A stretch of 64,000 nucleotides of DNA. It comes from Platanthera guangdongensis (taxonomy: Eukaryota; Streptophyta; Magnoliopsida; Asparagales; Orchidaceae). The notes beneath the pieces were generated by a model. It was not told where the DNA came from. It made no database searches and saw only the letters and a list, made by a program, of their open reading frames with translations. Made by a program: the position numbers and the translations under genes. Below, one piece after another: positions 31,008 through 41,806 of this stretch. The stretch covers positions 51,288,261-51,352,260 of the forward strand of contig CM077150.1 of NCBI GenBank assembly GCA_039583875.1, given 5' to 3'. How positions within the stretch are numbered: position 1 is the first letter of the stretch; each line of letters begins with the position of its first letter.

Positions 31008-32886
31008 TGAAAGAAAACGGTTGTCAACCTAAATCACCTAGAGGGGGTGAATAGGTTAGTTGTGTGTCTTTTGCGGAATAAAAAAAATTAGAGCACAGCA
31101 CAGAACTATCTACCAATATCACAGACGACACAAGATTTATAGTGGTTCCCCAACCTTGGGTACATCCACTTTCCCTCACCGATCTAGCAATCAACTAGAC
31201 TCGGCTACTCCACTATCTCGGATCAGAAATCGATCCTACTCTCGGAACAAAGTTCCTACAAACCGATCCAAACAAAAGGATCTACACCTCGGAAGATAAC
31301 ACTTCCTACAAACTCGGAGTGAAGAACTCCTACACTCGGAGAAACTTTCTCCTACGAGATTAATAAAGTGTTGGAAAATTATACAAACAGTAAATCCAAT
31401 CAGATCTGAAGAAAAGGCCAGAAAACATCTTCATATGGACTTTGCAGCACTATCAGAAATCGGTGAAGAGAGTCTCGGCCCAGATCTGGATCTTCTTGCT
31501 TTTACAGAATCAGAGAGAGAAGATGAACGGTGATGTCGATCTCGATCTGTAACTTTCTTCAGAATAAATCCTCTGACCTTAGAAGCAGTTGGCCGGAGAA
31601 GATGGAGGCGGCGGCGGCTTCCGTTTCGGGAAAACTGGGAGGAGTCGGCTGAAGAATATTTCTCGAAAGAAAATGACAAGAAAGCTTGGAGAATAATTAG
31701 GGTTTGTCATTTTCTGATAAGACCTTATATAGAAGAGACTAACGGTCATAATCGGTCATAATGATGTACACGTGGAACAATCATGTCGCGTGATTTCAAA
31801 ATCCCGTCAGAAAAAGGACTTAGCAAAATTTCAGAGAAGGTTCAGCCATATACACGAGTAAGTGAATAGCTACTCGAGTAGTTGAATAACTACTCGAGTA
31901 CATGAAGGAGAACATACTCGGGTATCTAAAGATAGGCTACTCGAGTAGGTAGAAATCAACTACTCGAGTAAGCAGAAAGAGCTACTCGAGTATGTATAGT
32001 GACTTACTCGAGTACATAAAGGATCTACTCGAGTACTGGAAAAACTACTCGAGTATATTTCATAAACTACTCGAGTACATGAAGTACTACTCGAGTGGGA
32101 TACTTAGAATAAATTCTGAAGATGTCAGTAAGAGCTATTCGATTAGTTGAACTAAACTACTCGAGAGGAAGTAATTTACTCGAGTAGGTGAAAGTTCTAC
32201 TCGAGTAAAAGACTTAGAAAATTCTGGAGTAGGAAAATATCAAGGTACACGAGTGAAACATGATCTACTCGAGTAGGTATAATGAACTACTCGAGTATGA
32301 TTCTATCTACTCGAGTAAGTGAGTATACTTACTCGAGCCCATGACTTAGAAAAATTTTGATAAGAGAACTCTTTAATACTCGGGTATAAAGAGTAATCTA
32401 CTCGAGTATATAAGTATGCTACTCGAGTATATGACTAGGTCTACTCGAGTAGGTGACTTAGCTACACGAGTGATACACTTAAATACTCGAGTACAAGGTT
32501 CCTTTACTCGAGTAAATTATACCCAAACTACTCGAGTAGTTATAGACCTACTCGATTAAAAGACTTAGAGAAATTTTTGATGTTGGGAAACTGTTTCTTC
32601 TAGAGTAGTCAACTTCCAATTCCTTTCCCATAGTCCAATAGCTTGAATATGAAGTGTATCCCAATAGAGAGACCACACATGAGTCAACACCTTGGAATAT
32701 GCAATGAGGGATTACATTGCACAGTTCCTGTGTTTGGTGACCCACTATGGACTGACATTGGTCTACACTTCCCAGTGAAATTCCTGTAAACATATAACTC
32801 AAACCAAGTATCAAATACAACTTAATTCATCTTAGTTCCAGGGTGACTTCATCAAATCTGGGTTAATATGGATGTAATACCCAACA
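31008..32886 (-). repeat. LTR shared by B (as 5' LTR) and B' (as 3' LTR)
   Basis: 1879 bp. On its left lies a primer-binding site; on its right a polypurine tract (32887-32901, one C fewer than in B) and the ORF3 end of another copy. The palindrome array at 31858-32575 and the TATA box at 31734-31741 are kept. Confidence 0.9.
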
Positions 32887-33561
32887 ATCTCCCCTATTTG
32901 TTGAAGTCAGAACCCTTTACACTAAGGTGAATTATGGACATAAAAGAAACTAAGTAGAAAAACATGAGCAGGTAAGCAATAGACAATGAAAAGGATAATT
33001 AGACAGGAATGAAGAATTGTATATATGTAAATTTCCAAAAATATCAAACTACAGCTTGTCATTTCAAATCTTTTAGGTTTAGGCTTGGGATTGCTGCTTA
33101 TCCATCTTTTCTTGCTGTCTCCTTAGGTAGCTGAAAGGCTTAGGGAAATATTTAGGAGGCCTTGGAGGAGCAGCAGGGTTATTTCTCCCAAACCCTCTGT
33201 CATGGATCCTCCTTTTTAGCATTGATTTCTCATGTAACTCCCATTCCTGGGAACTGTAATGAATGTTCCTGTTCTCATTAAGATCCAAAACTAGCCTGAG
33301 TGTGTCCAGAATTAGAGACTTTGAGGTTGGAGACCAAGCTTCAGCATGTTCAGTGGCTTTGGAAGGAGCAGTCCTGCTGGCAGAGGGGCCTTCACCATAC
33401 TTCCTTTTCTTCTTGTGGATTCTGATCTCTGGAGGAGCTTGAAGGAATATATCAGCAGGATCTTCTTCTTCCCAGCCGGAACATAAGTATCTGGAGGAGC
33501 AATTGAGTCTCCAGGCTTTGGAGAGAAGGTAGGTTGCAGAGGAAAGCTGGGCAGTGACATT
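32887..33561 (-). pseudogene. B': start of a second element interior with ORF3 C-terminus, cut by the gap
   Basis: Nearly identical to 22245-22935: polypurine tract, untranslated tail, then ORF3 C-terminal codons 33079-33561 with WSPTSKSLILDTLRL, SQEWELHE and PPKYFPKPF. It differs from B by scattered substitutions and small indels. It shows that B and B' are arranged as LTR-interior-LTR-interior. Confidence 0.85.
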
Positions 33562-34061
33562 NNNNNNNNNNNNNNNNNNNNNNNNNNNNNNNNNNNNNNN
33601 NNNNNNNNNNNNNNNNNNNNNNNNNNNNNNNNNNNNNNNNNNNNNNNNNNNNNNNNNNNNNNNNNNNNNNNNNNNNNNNNNNNNNNNNNNNNNNNNNNNN
33701 NNNNNNNNNNNNNNNNNNNNNNNNNNNNNNNNNNNNNNNNNNNNNNNNNNNNNNNNNNNNNNNNNNNNNNNNNNNNNNNNNNNNNNNNNNNNNNNNNNNN
33801 NNNNNNNNNNNNNNNNNNNNNNNNNNNNNNNNNNNNNNNNNNNNNNNNNNNNNNNNNNNNNNNNNNNNNNNNNNNNNNNNNNNNNNNNNNNNNNNNNNNN
33901 NNNNNNNNNNNNNNNNNNNNNNNNNNNNNNNNNNNNNNNNNNNNNNNNNNNNNNNNNNNNNNNNNNNNNNNNNNNNNNNNNNNNNNNNNNNNNNNNNNNN
34001 NNNNNNNNNNNNNNNNNNNNNNNNNNNNNNNNNNNNNNNNNNNNNNNNNNNNNNNNNNNNN
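33562..34061. other. Assembly gap (500 N)
   Basis: Exactly 500 N, a placeholder size for a gap of unknown length. Sequence character changes completely across it (copia B' on the left, AT-rich bacterial-like DNA on the right). Confidence 0.99.
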
Positions 34062-34256
34062 GTACGCAAGAAAGCAACCGCTTCTTTAGCAGCAAATCTT
34101 TTAGCAAGTAAATTATGGTATAACTCTTTATTTAAGGAAGTAAAGGTTTTTATTTCATCTTGTGATGAATTCTTTTTACAAGAGCTGGACGTATAAAATA
34201 AAAAGCCGCGCTACTCTTGGGATCTGAACTATATCAACACCAGTACCAATAATCAC
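34062..34256 (-). pseudogene. acpS: Bacterial-type holo-[acyl-carrier-protein] synthase, frameshifted fragment
   Basis: On the minus strand a GTG start (34256) gives IIGTGVDIVQIPR, the AcpS N-terminal motif with the metal-binding Asp. After a frameshift around 34175 the frame reads SSQDEIKTFTSLNKELYHN and then LLAKRFAAKEAVAFLR, the second AcpS signature with its Glu. AcpS moves the phosphopantetheine arm from CoA to acyl carrier protein in bacterial fatty-acid synthesis. The gene (usual length ~120-130 aa) is cut by the N gap after ~60 codons and has a stop and a frameshift, so it is not functional. An AGG lies ~9 bases before the GTG. AT-rich codons differ from all surrounding plant DNA. Confidence 0.8.
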
Positions 34257-34487
34257 CCTTTATCCTGCTTTGATATTAAAGCATGGACAAACATAAATAC
34301 TTATATAATTTATTGATTTGGAGAGTTAAATTAAAAGTAAGCAGGGAAACCTATCTTTAAAGATAGGTTATTAGTAATTATAGGGTCTAGGGTTTAGGGT
34401 TTAGAGTATCCTTAGTACTATGTCGTCTTGGTGTTTTTGTACCTATTGGATCTGAGCCCTTAATAGTATCTAAATTTCTTGTAGTAC
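34257..34487. other. Spacer in the bacterial-like segment with a telomere-like scrap
   Basis: AT-rich. Contains tagggtttagggttta (~34387-34402), about two plant telomere units. A short hairpin cctatctttaaagatagg at 34351-34368 is a perfect 9-bp inverted repeat and could be a bacterial terminator-like stem. Confidence 0.45.
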
Positions 34488-35104
34488 CTAGACTATCATT
34501 TTATTGTTAAATTTATCACTTAAACATTGTACTAAAGGCGGACACTGTGAAATAATAATATCATTAATACCTATGGATATATAAAGATGATTAAATGCTA
34601 CCTCACCATCTTGATGCTCTAAGGTATGTTTGTCTTCCAGAGTAACAGGCTTTGGCACATCTCCTGGAATATCTATAGTAGCCTTATTAACAGAAAAACC
34701 AGGAGAAGAACATATAATTTTGGGTTAAATTATGCTTTTCTACATTGATAACTTTAGTTATATGATGAACTTTCAGGTTAAAGTCGTACTCCATTGAACT
34801 ATGTAAATGTAATCCGACTGTAGCTAAATCAAAAATTTTCTTGAATGGTAAAGCTAGCTTAGCTCATATGATGCCAGTAAGCATATTAGAAGATACAGAA
34901 TTATTTATTAAGCTCTGTTTATTATGCATATTACTGCGAGATAAACCATATCTTTAATCGATATGGGGAATTAAAGCTAAATCATATTTAATAGGATAAT
35001 GATAATTTAATAATCCTTCAAAAGCGTAATTACTAACACGATATTTTCCAATCAAAGTATGTTTACTATTATTAGATAAGTACGGAATATTAGTGGTGAA
35101 GATT
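34488..35104 (-). pseudogene. Decayed bacterial protein, probably an outer-membrane beta-barrel/autotransporter end
   Basis: One minus-strand frame runs ~35095 to 34690 with only a TAA and a TGA inside. It includes SKHTLIGKYRVSNYAFEGLL, NYHYPIKYDLALIPHID, RYGLSRSNMHN and AKLALPFKKIFDLATVGLHL. After a frameshift near 34715 it continues as SSPGFSVNKATIDIPGD to a TAG at 34488. Alternating hydrophobic/polar strands with aromatic ends and the phrase 'NYHYPIKYDLALIPHI.RYG' resemble Rickettsia Sca-type beta-barrels; this is recognition by eye, not a search. Not functional. Confidence 0.5.
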
Positions 35105-35534
35105 TAGTTAAATGTAATTTTGAGCAGATGAAGCAGTTGTCAGAGGAACAAATTATTCGCTTATAATTAAAAGAATCTTTAGCAAAGAATGAATTTAATC
35201 CAATCCCATAAGCAAGTCAATTAATAACTGTAACAGTTGATCCTAAAATGTAAGACCAATAACCTTTATTAATATAAATATCGATCTTTCGGCCTTACAT
35301 AAAGCAATAGAACAAGGAAATATAGAAGTAGTAGATTCCTTGTTTAAGAAATTAGCAGACGAAGGAATTTCTCTTGTTGATGTACGATATCAAACTTGCA
35401 ATGCTTTGGGATCAAATTGGAGTGCTTTAGGATCAGATTTGGAATACTTCGGATTGTATAAGTTCATTATTCTGCATAACGTATTCAAAGTGTCAGTTAT
35501 CATTTTTATACATTCCAATGGTGTTCTTCATTAA
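35092..35534 (+). pseudogene. Decayed bacterial ankyrin-like protein fragment
   Basis: A plus-strand frame from ~35092 reads SGEDLVKCNFEQMKQLSEEQ and continues past TAA codons at 35164 and 35209 as LKESLAKNEFNPIP and ASQLITVTVDPKM. A one-step frame change near 35250 then leads into NVRPITFINININIDLSALH and KAIEQGNIEVVDSLFKKLAD, an ankyrin-repeat-like helix pair, ending at TAA 35534. Ankyrin proteins are common in intracellular bacteria. The stops and frameshift show it is a pseudogene. Confidence 0.5.
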
Positions 35535-35660
35535 CAAAATAATTTGTAAAAGAGAAAGGCTTGTTTTCTTTCTTCTTGGAAATAAGTTCGACAACTTTTG
35601 GTACAAGGTGGTCGTATTGCAGGAACAAAGGCTATTTATATAGATGGCCCCACTAAGGTT
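35535..35660 (+). other. Right margin of the bacterial-like segment
   Basis: Still AT-rich, with a short protein-like frame LLVQGGRIAGTKAIYIDGP (35598-35654). From 35661 a GC-richer tandem repeat of different character starts, so the junction is placed about 35655-35661. Confidence 0.35.
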
Positions 35661-35874
35661 GGAGGTTGTTTGAAGAGGAGACCCCGAGCAGACCTGCTGA
35701 CCAGGCTCTCACCTAGCTGGCAGGGTTGTAGGCTCACTCGGTGGTTGGAGGTTGTTTGGAGAGGAGACCCCGAGCAGACCCATTGACCAGGCTCTCACCT
35801 AGCTAGCAAGGTTGTATGCTCACTCGGTGGTTGGAGGTTGTTTAGAGAGGAGACCCCGAGCAGACCCGCTGATG
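35661..35874. repeat. 86-bp tandem repeat, 2.5 copies
   Basis: Units starting ggaggttgtttgRagagg at 35661, 35747 and 35833. The third stops at about 35873, where the next LTR seems to begin. Units differ by a few substitutions. Confidence 0.85.
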
Positions 35875-37983
35875 CAGGCCCAAGGTTTCTACGGTGGAAA
35901 CACTATGCGTTCTTAGGTTCGACAATTAAATTAAGTATGCAGCGAGCAATATTTTCTCTAAACAACTATACCGAGTATTCAACTAATTTTACAACACAAA
36001 ATAAAGGGATGCTATACCTTTTATATATTGAACAAGGGCTATAAGCCAATGTTCGCTCAAGCAAAAAGGATCCACACGATCCGGACAATTAGCAATTCAA
36101 ATTAAATTTATCAGCAAACAAATCTCAAACAAATAAGAGAGGATCCGGATTAGAATATGATTTAAAATTAAGTCCAGATCAATCCCAAAATTAATTAATA
36201 AGAGGGTATACCAAATCACTTGAACGCAAGGGGAAATCAGGGGTGACGACCCGATTTCTTCAAGTGTTCACGAGATCTACCCGAACCAAGTTTACGAAAA
36301 TTATTCGGAATAATAAACACTTGAAAATCAGATTTTAACTAAGCACGAGTTTCAATATAAATCAGGACAAAAGACTAGCCATCTATTTCACCAAATCTCA
36401 CAATATTTTAGAGGAAACACACAAAGAAAGTATAGAAGATCATTACCCAATCCCAAGAAGTCCGTCCACAAGATGAGTGGAGGAATCACACACGGTGGTG
36501 GTTGAATTTCTATTTCCACAAAAACTCCACGGATCCGCACCGGACGATGAAGATACGAGTCGTCGCTCCTTTGTAATAAACCCTAGGGGAGGGATAAATC
36601 ATTGAATGATAATATAATAGGAAATAGGAGAGATAAAAGGTGGTGGAGAATAATTTTCCCAAGATGTTTGATGATGGTCAGATTTTGTGTGGAGGATTGG
36701 TCGGGGTTTGTCTTTGGTGATGAAGTGGGTGGCCGACTAGTGTTTGTAAAGGTGAGGGTGGTCGGGTTTGGATGTGGATGGGGTGGTCGGTTTGGTGGTG
36801 GGAGTTGGTGGCCAAGGGAGAGAAAGTGGAGCGGAGAAGATGGAGGCTTGGTGTGTCAGGGGACTTGGAGGGAGATGGGGGCTCGGTTATGTGATGTAAA
36901 GAGTGGGCTGGACGGTTTCCTTTGGAAGAGGCAAGAAGGAGGAGGAGGAGGAGAGGAAGGGAGGTCGAATATAGAGAGGGATGGAGGGAGGAGGAGGGGT
37001 GGCCGACGGCCATGAGAGAGGGGGAGAGAGGGGGGCGAAGTTTGCCTTGGGAGGAGGGAAATTCTTCACAAGAATTTAGGGTTCAATTTATTTTCTTCAT
37101 CTCTAATCAAAATGAAAACAATACATGGCTATATATAGCCTACACCACTCAATCTCCACCCTTGAAAAATAAAATAGACTCATGATGGTTATATGCACCC
37201 ATCATGAAAGAAATATAATAGAACTTTCATGAAATAAAATACTAGATGCTAGCTGAGATCCAAGATCGTTCGACCTGAGGACAGAACTGCTTTCTTTGGA
37301 ACCTTGCCAATTCTGTGTATCAATTTTGTCGAGCTAAGAATATAACTTCGTCGACTGAAAAACAGAAGTCCATGTTTCTTGGACTTAAGAATGTTGGAAC
37401 TAACGTGTCCAGAAATCGTCGACCTGAGAACTGGGTTCGTCGACCTGAGAATTAGTTTCGTCGAGCTGAGAACTTCTCACTGCTACTTGACAAAGCTTGC
37501 CAGGAATGCGGTCTAAGTTCGTCGAGCTGAGAAGGTGAATTCGTCGACTGGAGTATGTTACTGGACTTCGAATACTTAGATGTTTCTGGAATAAGATGTT
37601 GAAGTAGAATACCCAGCAATCGTCGACCTGAGAACTAAGTTCGTCGACCTGAGAACTAAATTTGTCGACCTGAGAACTAAGTTCATCAATTGGAGTTAAG
37701 AGAGAAATTTTGTACTTATAATGTTGAAGTATACTCTGGAAATCATCGAGCTGAGCACGACTTTCGTCGACCTGAGTTCGACGAATGTTGAACTCATTTT
37801 CACAGTCTTTGAAATTTTTCTTAAGTCTTGAGTCTTTTGTAGTCTATTGATGGCTGGTCCATGCAGTGTTGACTCTAAGGACATGACCTATACTCTAGGA
37901 CACATACATGACCCTAGCTATACATGTTGGGTCAAACATCCTAATTTAGTGAACCTAGCCCAAATCCAACTAAGGATCCAACA
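35873..37983 (-). repeat. 3' LTR of Sirevirus-like element C
   Basis: The right end AAGGATCCAACA at 37983 is followed by the polypurine tract (minus AAATAGGGGGAGAT, 37984-37998). The left end is set at TG 35873, where the 86-bp repeat breaks off, but this is uncertain. It contains a motif array at 37270-37790 and TATA box TATATATAG at 37130-37138 (minus). 36680-37020 is GC/G-rich and gives meaningless frames. Confidence 0.6.
37270..37790. repeat. TTCGTCGAGCTGAGAA-type array in the C LTR
   Basis: About a dozen copies of cGTCGAcCTGAGaac or cGTCGAgCTGAGaac are spaced irregularly, upstream (in element direction) of the TATA box. The core is GTCGA. Confidence 0.8.
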
Positions 37984-38163
37984 ATCTCCCCCTATTTGGG
38001 TAAGGTCACTAAATACATACATACAAAATATACGAAGCAATAAAACATATATCTAGCATGAAAAATTTAAATGTGTAGCAGATATATATACATAGTAAGC
38101 TTTGTCTCAAAAACATAACTAATCAGTTTTAGAAAAACAGAAAGATTGAAAACAGTTCATAAT

Positions 38164-40829
38164 TTATTTCTTCTTCCTTTGTTCCTTATGCTTCTCCTCT
38201 TTGGCTTTCTCTCCTGACTGAGTAAACTTAATCTTCCTATTTGGATTAGCTGCTTGTGTCTTTGTCATTGTCATGTCAGCAGCACCAATGATATTAAGGG
38301 AGGTATCTCTTGGCATTACAGCTTCAGGATGTAAATTCATATAATCATCAACATTAAAAAATTTGTTAGCCTTAAGCAAACCTGTTAAGCTCTTCCTTTC
38401 TGTACTTGGACATTGTAGTATATCCAGATGGATCCTTCCCTTCAGCTTTTGATTTGTTAATCATGGATAGGTCAACCAATTCCTGGAACCTGGCCATCCT
38501 AGCAGTTGTAGTTGTCTTAGGATCTTCAAAGGGTACATGAGGGGAAGCAGGTTTCTTGGGGCTTTCAGCCTTTTGATATTCAGTGAATTGTTACTATTGA
38601 AGTTGTTGATGTTGCTGCTTGCCAGATGAATAATACCTTTGCTGGCAGCTTCCTGAAGATGAGGACCTACCCTGCTGTTTTTGATAGGTTTGAAACGGGG
38701 TAGTTCTCTGAGTTGAAGAACTTGAAGCACAACAGCAGGTGGAGGAGGAGGAGGATCCTTTTTGAATCGCTGAGGAGGAGGTGAATATCTCCTACTTTTC
38801 TTCCTTTCTTTTTGCTAGTTTTTGTAAAGCCACATCCATGCTGGCATGCCCTTGTAAGGTGTAATCTTCTAGAGTATATAATAAGGAGTGTCATTTGCTG
38901 GATTTGGTTTTGGGGCAGGAGGTGGAGGAGCTTTCCTCTTCTTAGACACTTTCTTTTTCTTGAGCTCATCATCAAAGTCCTCTTCATCATCATCCTCATC
39001 ATCAGAATCCTGAGGAGTATCATACAAGACATCAATAGCCTTTAGTACAGATTTGCCAATGGGCTTTTCAGCCTGAGTAGGAGTTGGAGGAGGAGCTGGA
39101 GGAGAAACTGGAACTGTAGAAGGAGGGCTATACATAACAGTGCTTTCAATAACTGTTTTATTTTCTTCTTCTATATCTGCAATCATCAGTGCATCAAGAT
39201 CAGGCATTGGTGAATCATCCATTATGAAGGTTGGAGCAGAAATATCTTTTGGAGGGGATGAAATAATGGGGGAAACAGCTTTTGGTGGAGATGGAATAGC
39301 TGGAACCTCTATAGCTGGAACCTCTGTTATAACAAAACTAGCCTTTAGTTGCTTGGCAACCTTGAGGCTTATGGGAGAGGTGTATGGGACTATAGCCAAA
39401 GATAGCTTGATGCTCTCTGCTAGCAGATTATTCAAATAAGCTATATCAAAAATACGCAATAAATTTAATAGATCTACTGTAAAATTTATAATATAATCAC
39501 CAGCAGTATCTATTTCAGCCAAAATAGGCTCACCCATCTCAGTATCTGATTCTATTAAGTCTATGATTGCAGAAGGATCTGGTATATCTTTAGAAGAATC
39601 AGTCATAAAGGAATCAAACTCTGCTGCTACTTTTGCTTCTGCTGCTTCTTTTGCTACTGTTACTACTGCTTCAAACTCTGCTGCTGCTATTACTGGAGCT
39701 TCTTCATCATGAATCATCTCCCCCTGACTGGCTGCAGAGGGTCCTAGAGCCAGTCCCTCAGAAGAAGGGACAGGAGATAGAGCAGCATCTTTGGCAGATA
39801 GAGTTTGGATGGAAGCAGTGAGAGGAGCTAGAGCATTATTTAAAAGAATTTGAAGAGTGAGAGAGATGAATGCAAGTAAATCTTTAGCAATATCAGAGAA
39901 GTTTAAATAGAGAGATTCTTAAGCAGTGGAGGAGTAGGGATTGTGATGACCACAATTGGAGCAAACAGAAAATGCACTAGACATGTCTGTATGTGTGTAG
40001 TCAGGTGCAGAAGATGGAAGTTCTGTTTGGACTAGGAAAGGGAAGGGGACAGAGGGAGGTGCTATTGTAGAGGGTGGAATTTGTGGTGTGGGGATGGGTC
40101 CTTGATGTGGGGATGATGGGGGAATCACGAGATTGAATGTGTGGGAGGAGATAAAGGTGTCAGGATCTGTGATAGTTAAATGAGATGGAAGGGGGATTGA
40201 GGTGGGGATGGTTGTGGTGATTGGGAAGGAGAGGGTTGTCGGGATTCCTGTATGGGGGAAGAGGAGATTTCAGTGATATCTATTTGTGGAGAATTTGCAG
40301 GAGATGGAGCTGGAGTAGGAATATGAACTGATTGTTGTGGTTGTTGTTGTTGAAGAGAAGGAATGTTGGAAGAGGAGGGAGCTGCTTCTGAGGGTGAGGG
40401 AGAGGCTATTACTGCCCTTGTGCTTTTAGAAGACCTGGAGGAAGAGGATGGAGCCTTGGAGGGCTTAGTGATGGTCCTCTCCCACTTGCCAAAGAGGTCA
40501 CAGGTGAGCCTCTTGGAGGCATTGATGAATATGGTCTGGGAGACAAGTGATTCAGCAGCCTTGTCCTTTAGGAAGATTCCCAGAATTCTTCCAAAACAGA
40601 CCTCCTTTTTATTGTTCTTCTTCTTAATCAGCTCAAACAGAATCTGAGCCCAGTTAACCTGCTTCTTGTTCACCACAGCACACATTACCAGGAATTGGTG
40701 CCTGGTAATATAATCACGAGAAGTGTGCTTGCCCAGCAACACCTTGCCCACAATATCTGCTATGAATTTAAATTCAGCAGAAAGGTGTTTCTTTAGTAGT
40801 TTGTTAGGGTTTTCTCTAGAATAACCCTA
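38164..40829 (-). pseudogene. ORF3 of C, broken and truncated at its N-terminus
   Basis: Colinear with F ORF3 (58923-61928). 40829-40176 matches the N-terminal domain (FKFIADIVGKVLLGKHTSRD, GRILGIFLKDKAAESL, NASKRLTCDLFGKWERTI). 39717-38869 matches the low-complexity middle up to NDTPYYIL, and 38530-38164 the C-terminus (KFFNVDDYMNLHPEAVMPRD). Several frameshifts and stops. The first ~140 residues of the F protein have no match because the element ends abruptly at ~40830 against LTR G. Pol and gag of C are absent. Confidence 0.75.
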
Positions 40830-41806
40830 CCTTTGACTCCTGAGGAATAGTCCTCTGAGTCTTCCTTTAGCTTCTTCAAGCTTTCTTCTCTTCACAACTT
40901 CCAGATAAAGAACTTCAGGTGCTTGTGTTGCTGGAACTATGAAGAACCTGCAGCAAAGGTCGGCCCAAGCTACTACCTTTTGCTTAGAGAGTCCTTCTGA
41001 GCTTGCTTGCTGGTGCAGGTGAGAATGACACCAGCTATCTTGCTGTTGAAGGTCTTGATCCAATAGCTAACTTGCTCTCTATCTTGCAGATTTGAGCTTC
41101 CTGTTTTTCAGCTCCACGATAATGGCGGAGAAGAAGAACTAACTTTATTTCTCTTTCCTTTAGAAGTCTACTTTTCTCTGTACGCCTCTTTTCTTTTATT
41201 GATTCTTGACCCAACGGCTTTTTAGTAGTGGGCCCCACATAATTAATGTCCTGCAACAATCTTGCTTTAATGCCAACTGTCGTACTGTAGAACTGCGGTA
41301 ATATTTGTTGCGTGTTGTAGTCATCTCGCCACTAATTTGAATTTTTTTGACTTGTTGACGTCATCAGATGTGGACTTGGCCAAAAATCAAACACCATTAG
41401 CATAGGCATTGAGTAAGTAAGCATAACTCAATGCCAAAACACTTAGATAGATTTTATGTCTCATGGAGTTGAGTAACCTTCACTCAACGCCAAAACACTT
41501 AGAATATAAATCAATTTCTAGGAATTGAGTGAATCATCTTCACTCAATGCCAATCTTGCTTGTTCAGCTATTTGTTGCTTGACGTTGAGTGTGTGAGCAT
41601 CACTCAATGCCAAACCCCTTACACAAATTTTGTCTTCACTAGGTGTTGACAGCATTGAGTGAGCAACCTCCACTCAACGTTTTTTGCCTTAACCATTTTC
41701 TTATTAACTTGTCTCAGCGCTTTCTTATTCTCAGCTGAGACAAACATTTATCTCAGTAGTTATGCTGAGATAAACTTATATCTCAACGGTTTTGCTGAGA
41801 CCAACT

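Larger units (their letters stand above)
20363..32886 (-). mobile_element. Sirevirus-like copia element B (12.5 kb), decayed, part of a tandem
   Basis: Order on the minus strand: 5' LTR 32886-31008, primer-binding site, gag, protease, integrase, RT, RNase H, palindrome array, ORF3, polypurine tract, 3' LTR 22244-20363. The LTRs (1882 and 1879 bp) show about 40 differences by eye (~2%). All coding regions have stops or frameshifts. There is no target duplication across the outer ends, because after 32886 a second copy of the element interior begins (B'). A gag with an extra coiled-coil part and an ORF after pol are features of the Sirevirus lineage (established); membership here is by resemblance. 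Confidence 0.88.

Noticed and set aside
33452..34111. Frames spanning the N run
   Set aside because: Translated gap characters; not sequence.
34383..34404. Interstitial telomere
   Set aside because: Only about two TTTAGGG units; may be chance or repair filler.
35092..35253. Alternative genetic code (TAA as Gln, as in ciliates) to explain in-frame TAA in protein-like sequence
   Set aside because: The segment also has frameshifts and a TGA in the neighbouring minus-strand pseudogene, and bacterial gene signatures. Simple decay explains it better.
34062..35660. Mitochondrial or plastid origin of the AT-rich segment
   Set aside because: acpS-type and ankyrin-like genes are not plant organelle genes, and no organelle gene motif was seen.
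36602..37185. 137-codon and antisense frames
   Set aside because: G-rich LTR sequence of element C giving Gly/Arg/Glu strings in several frames.
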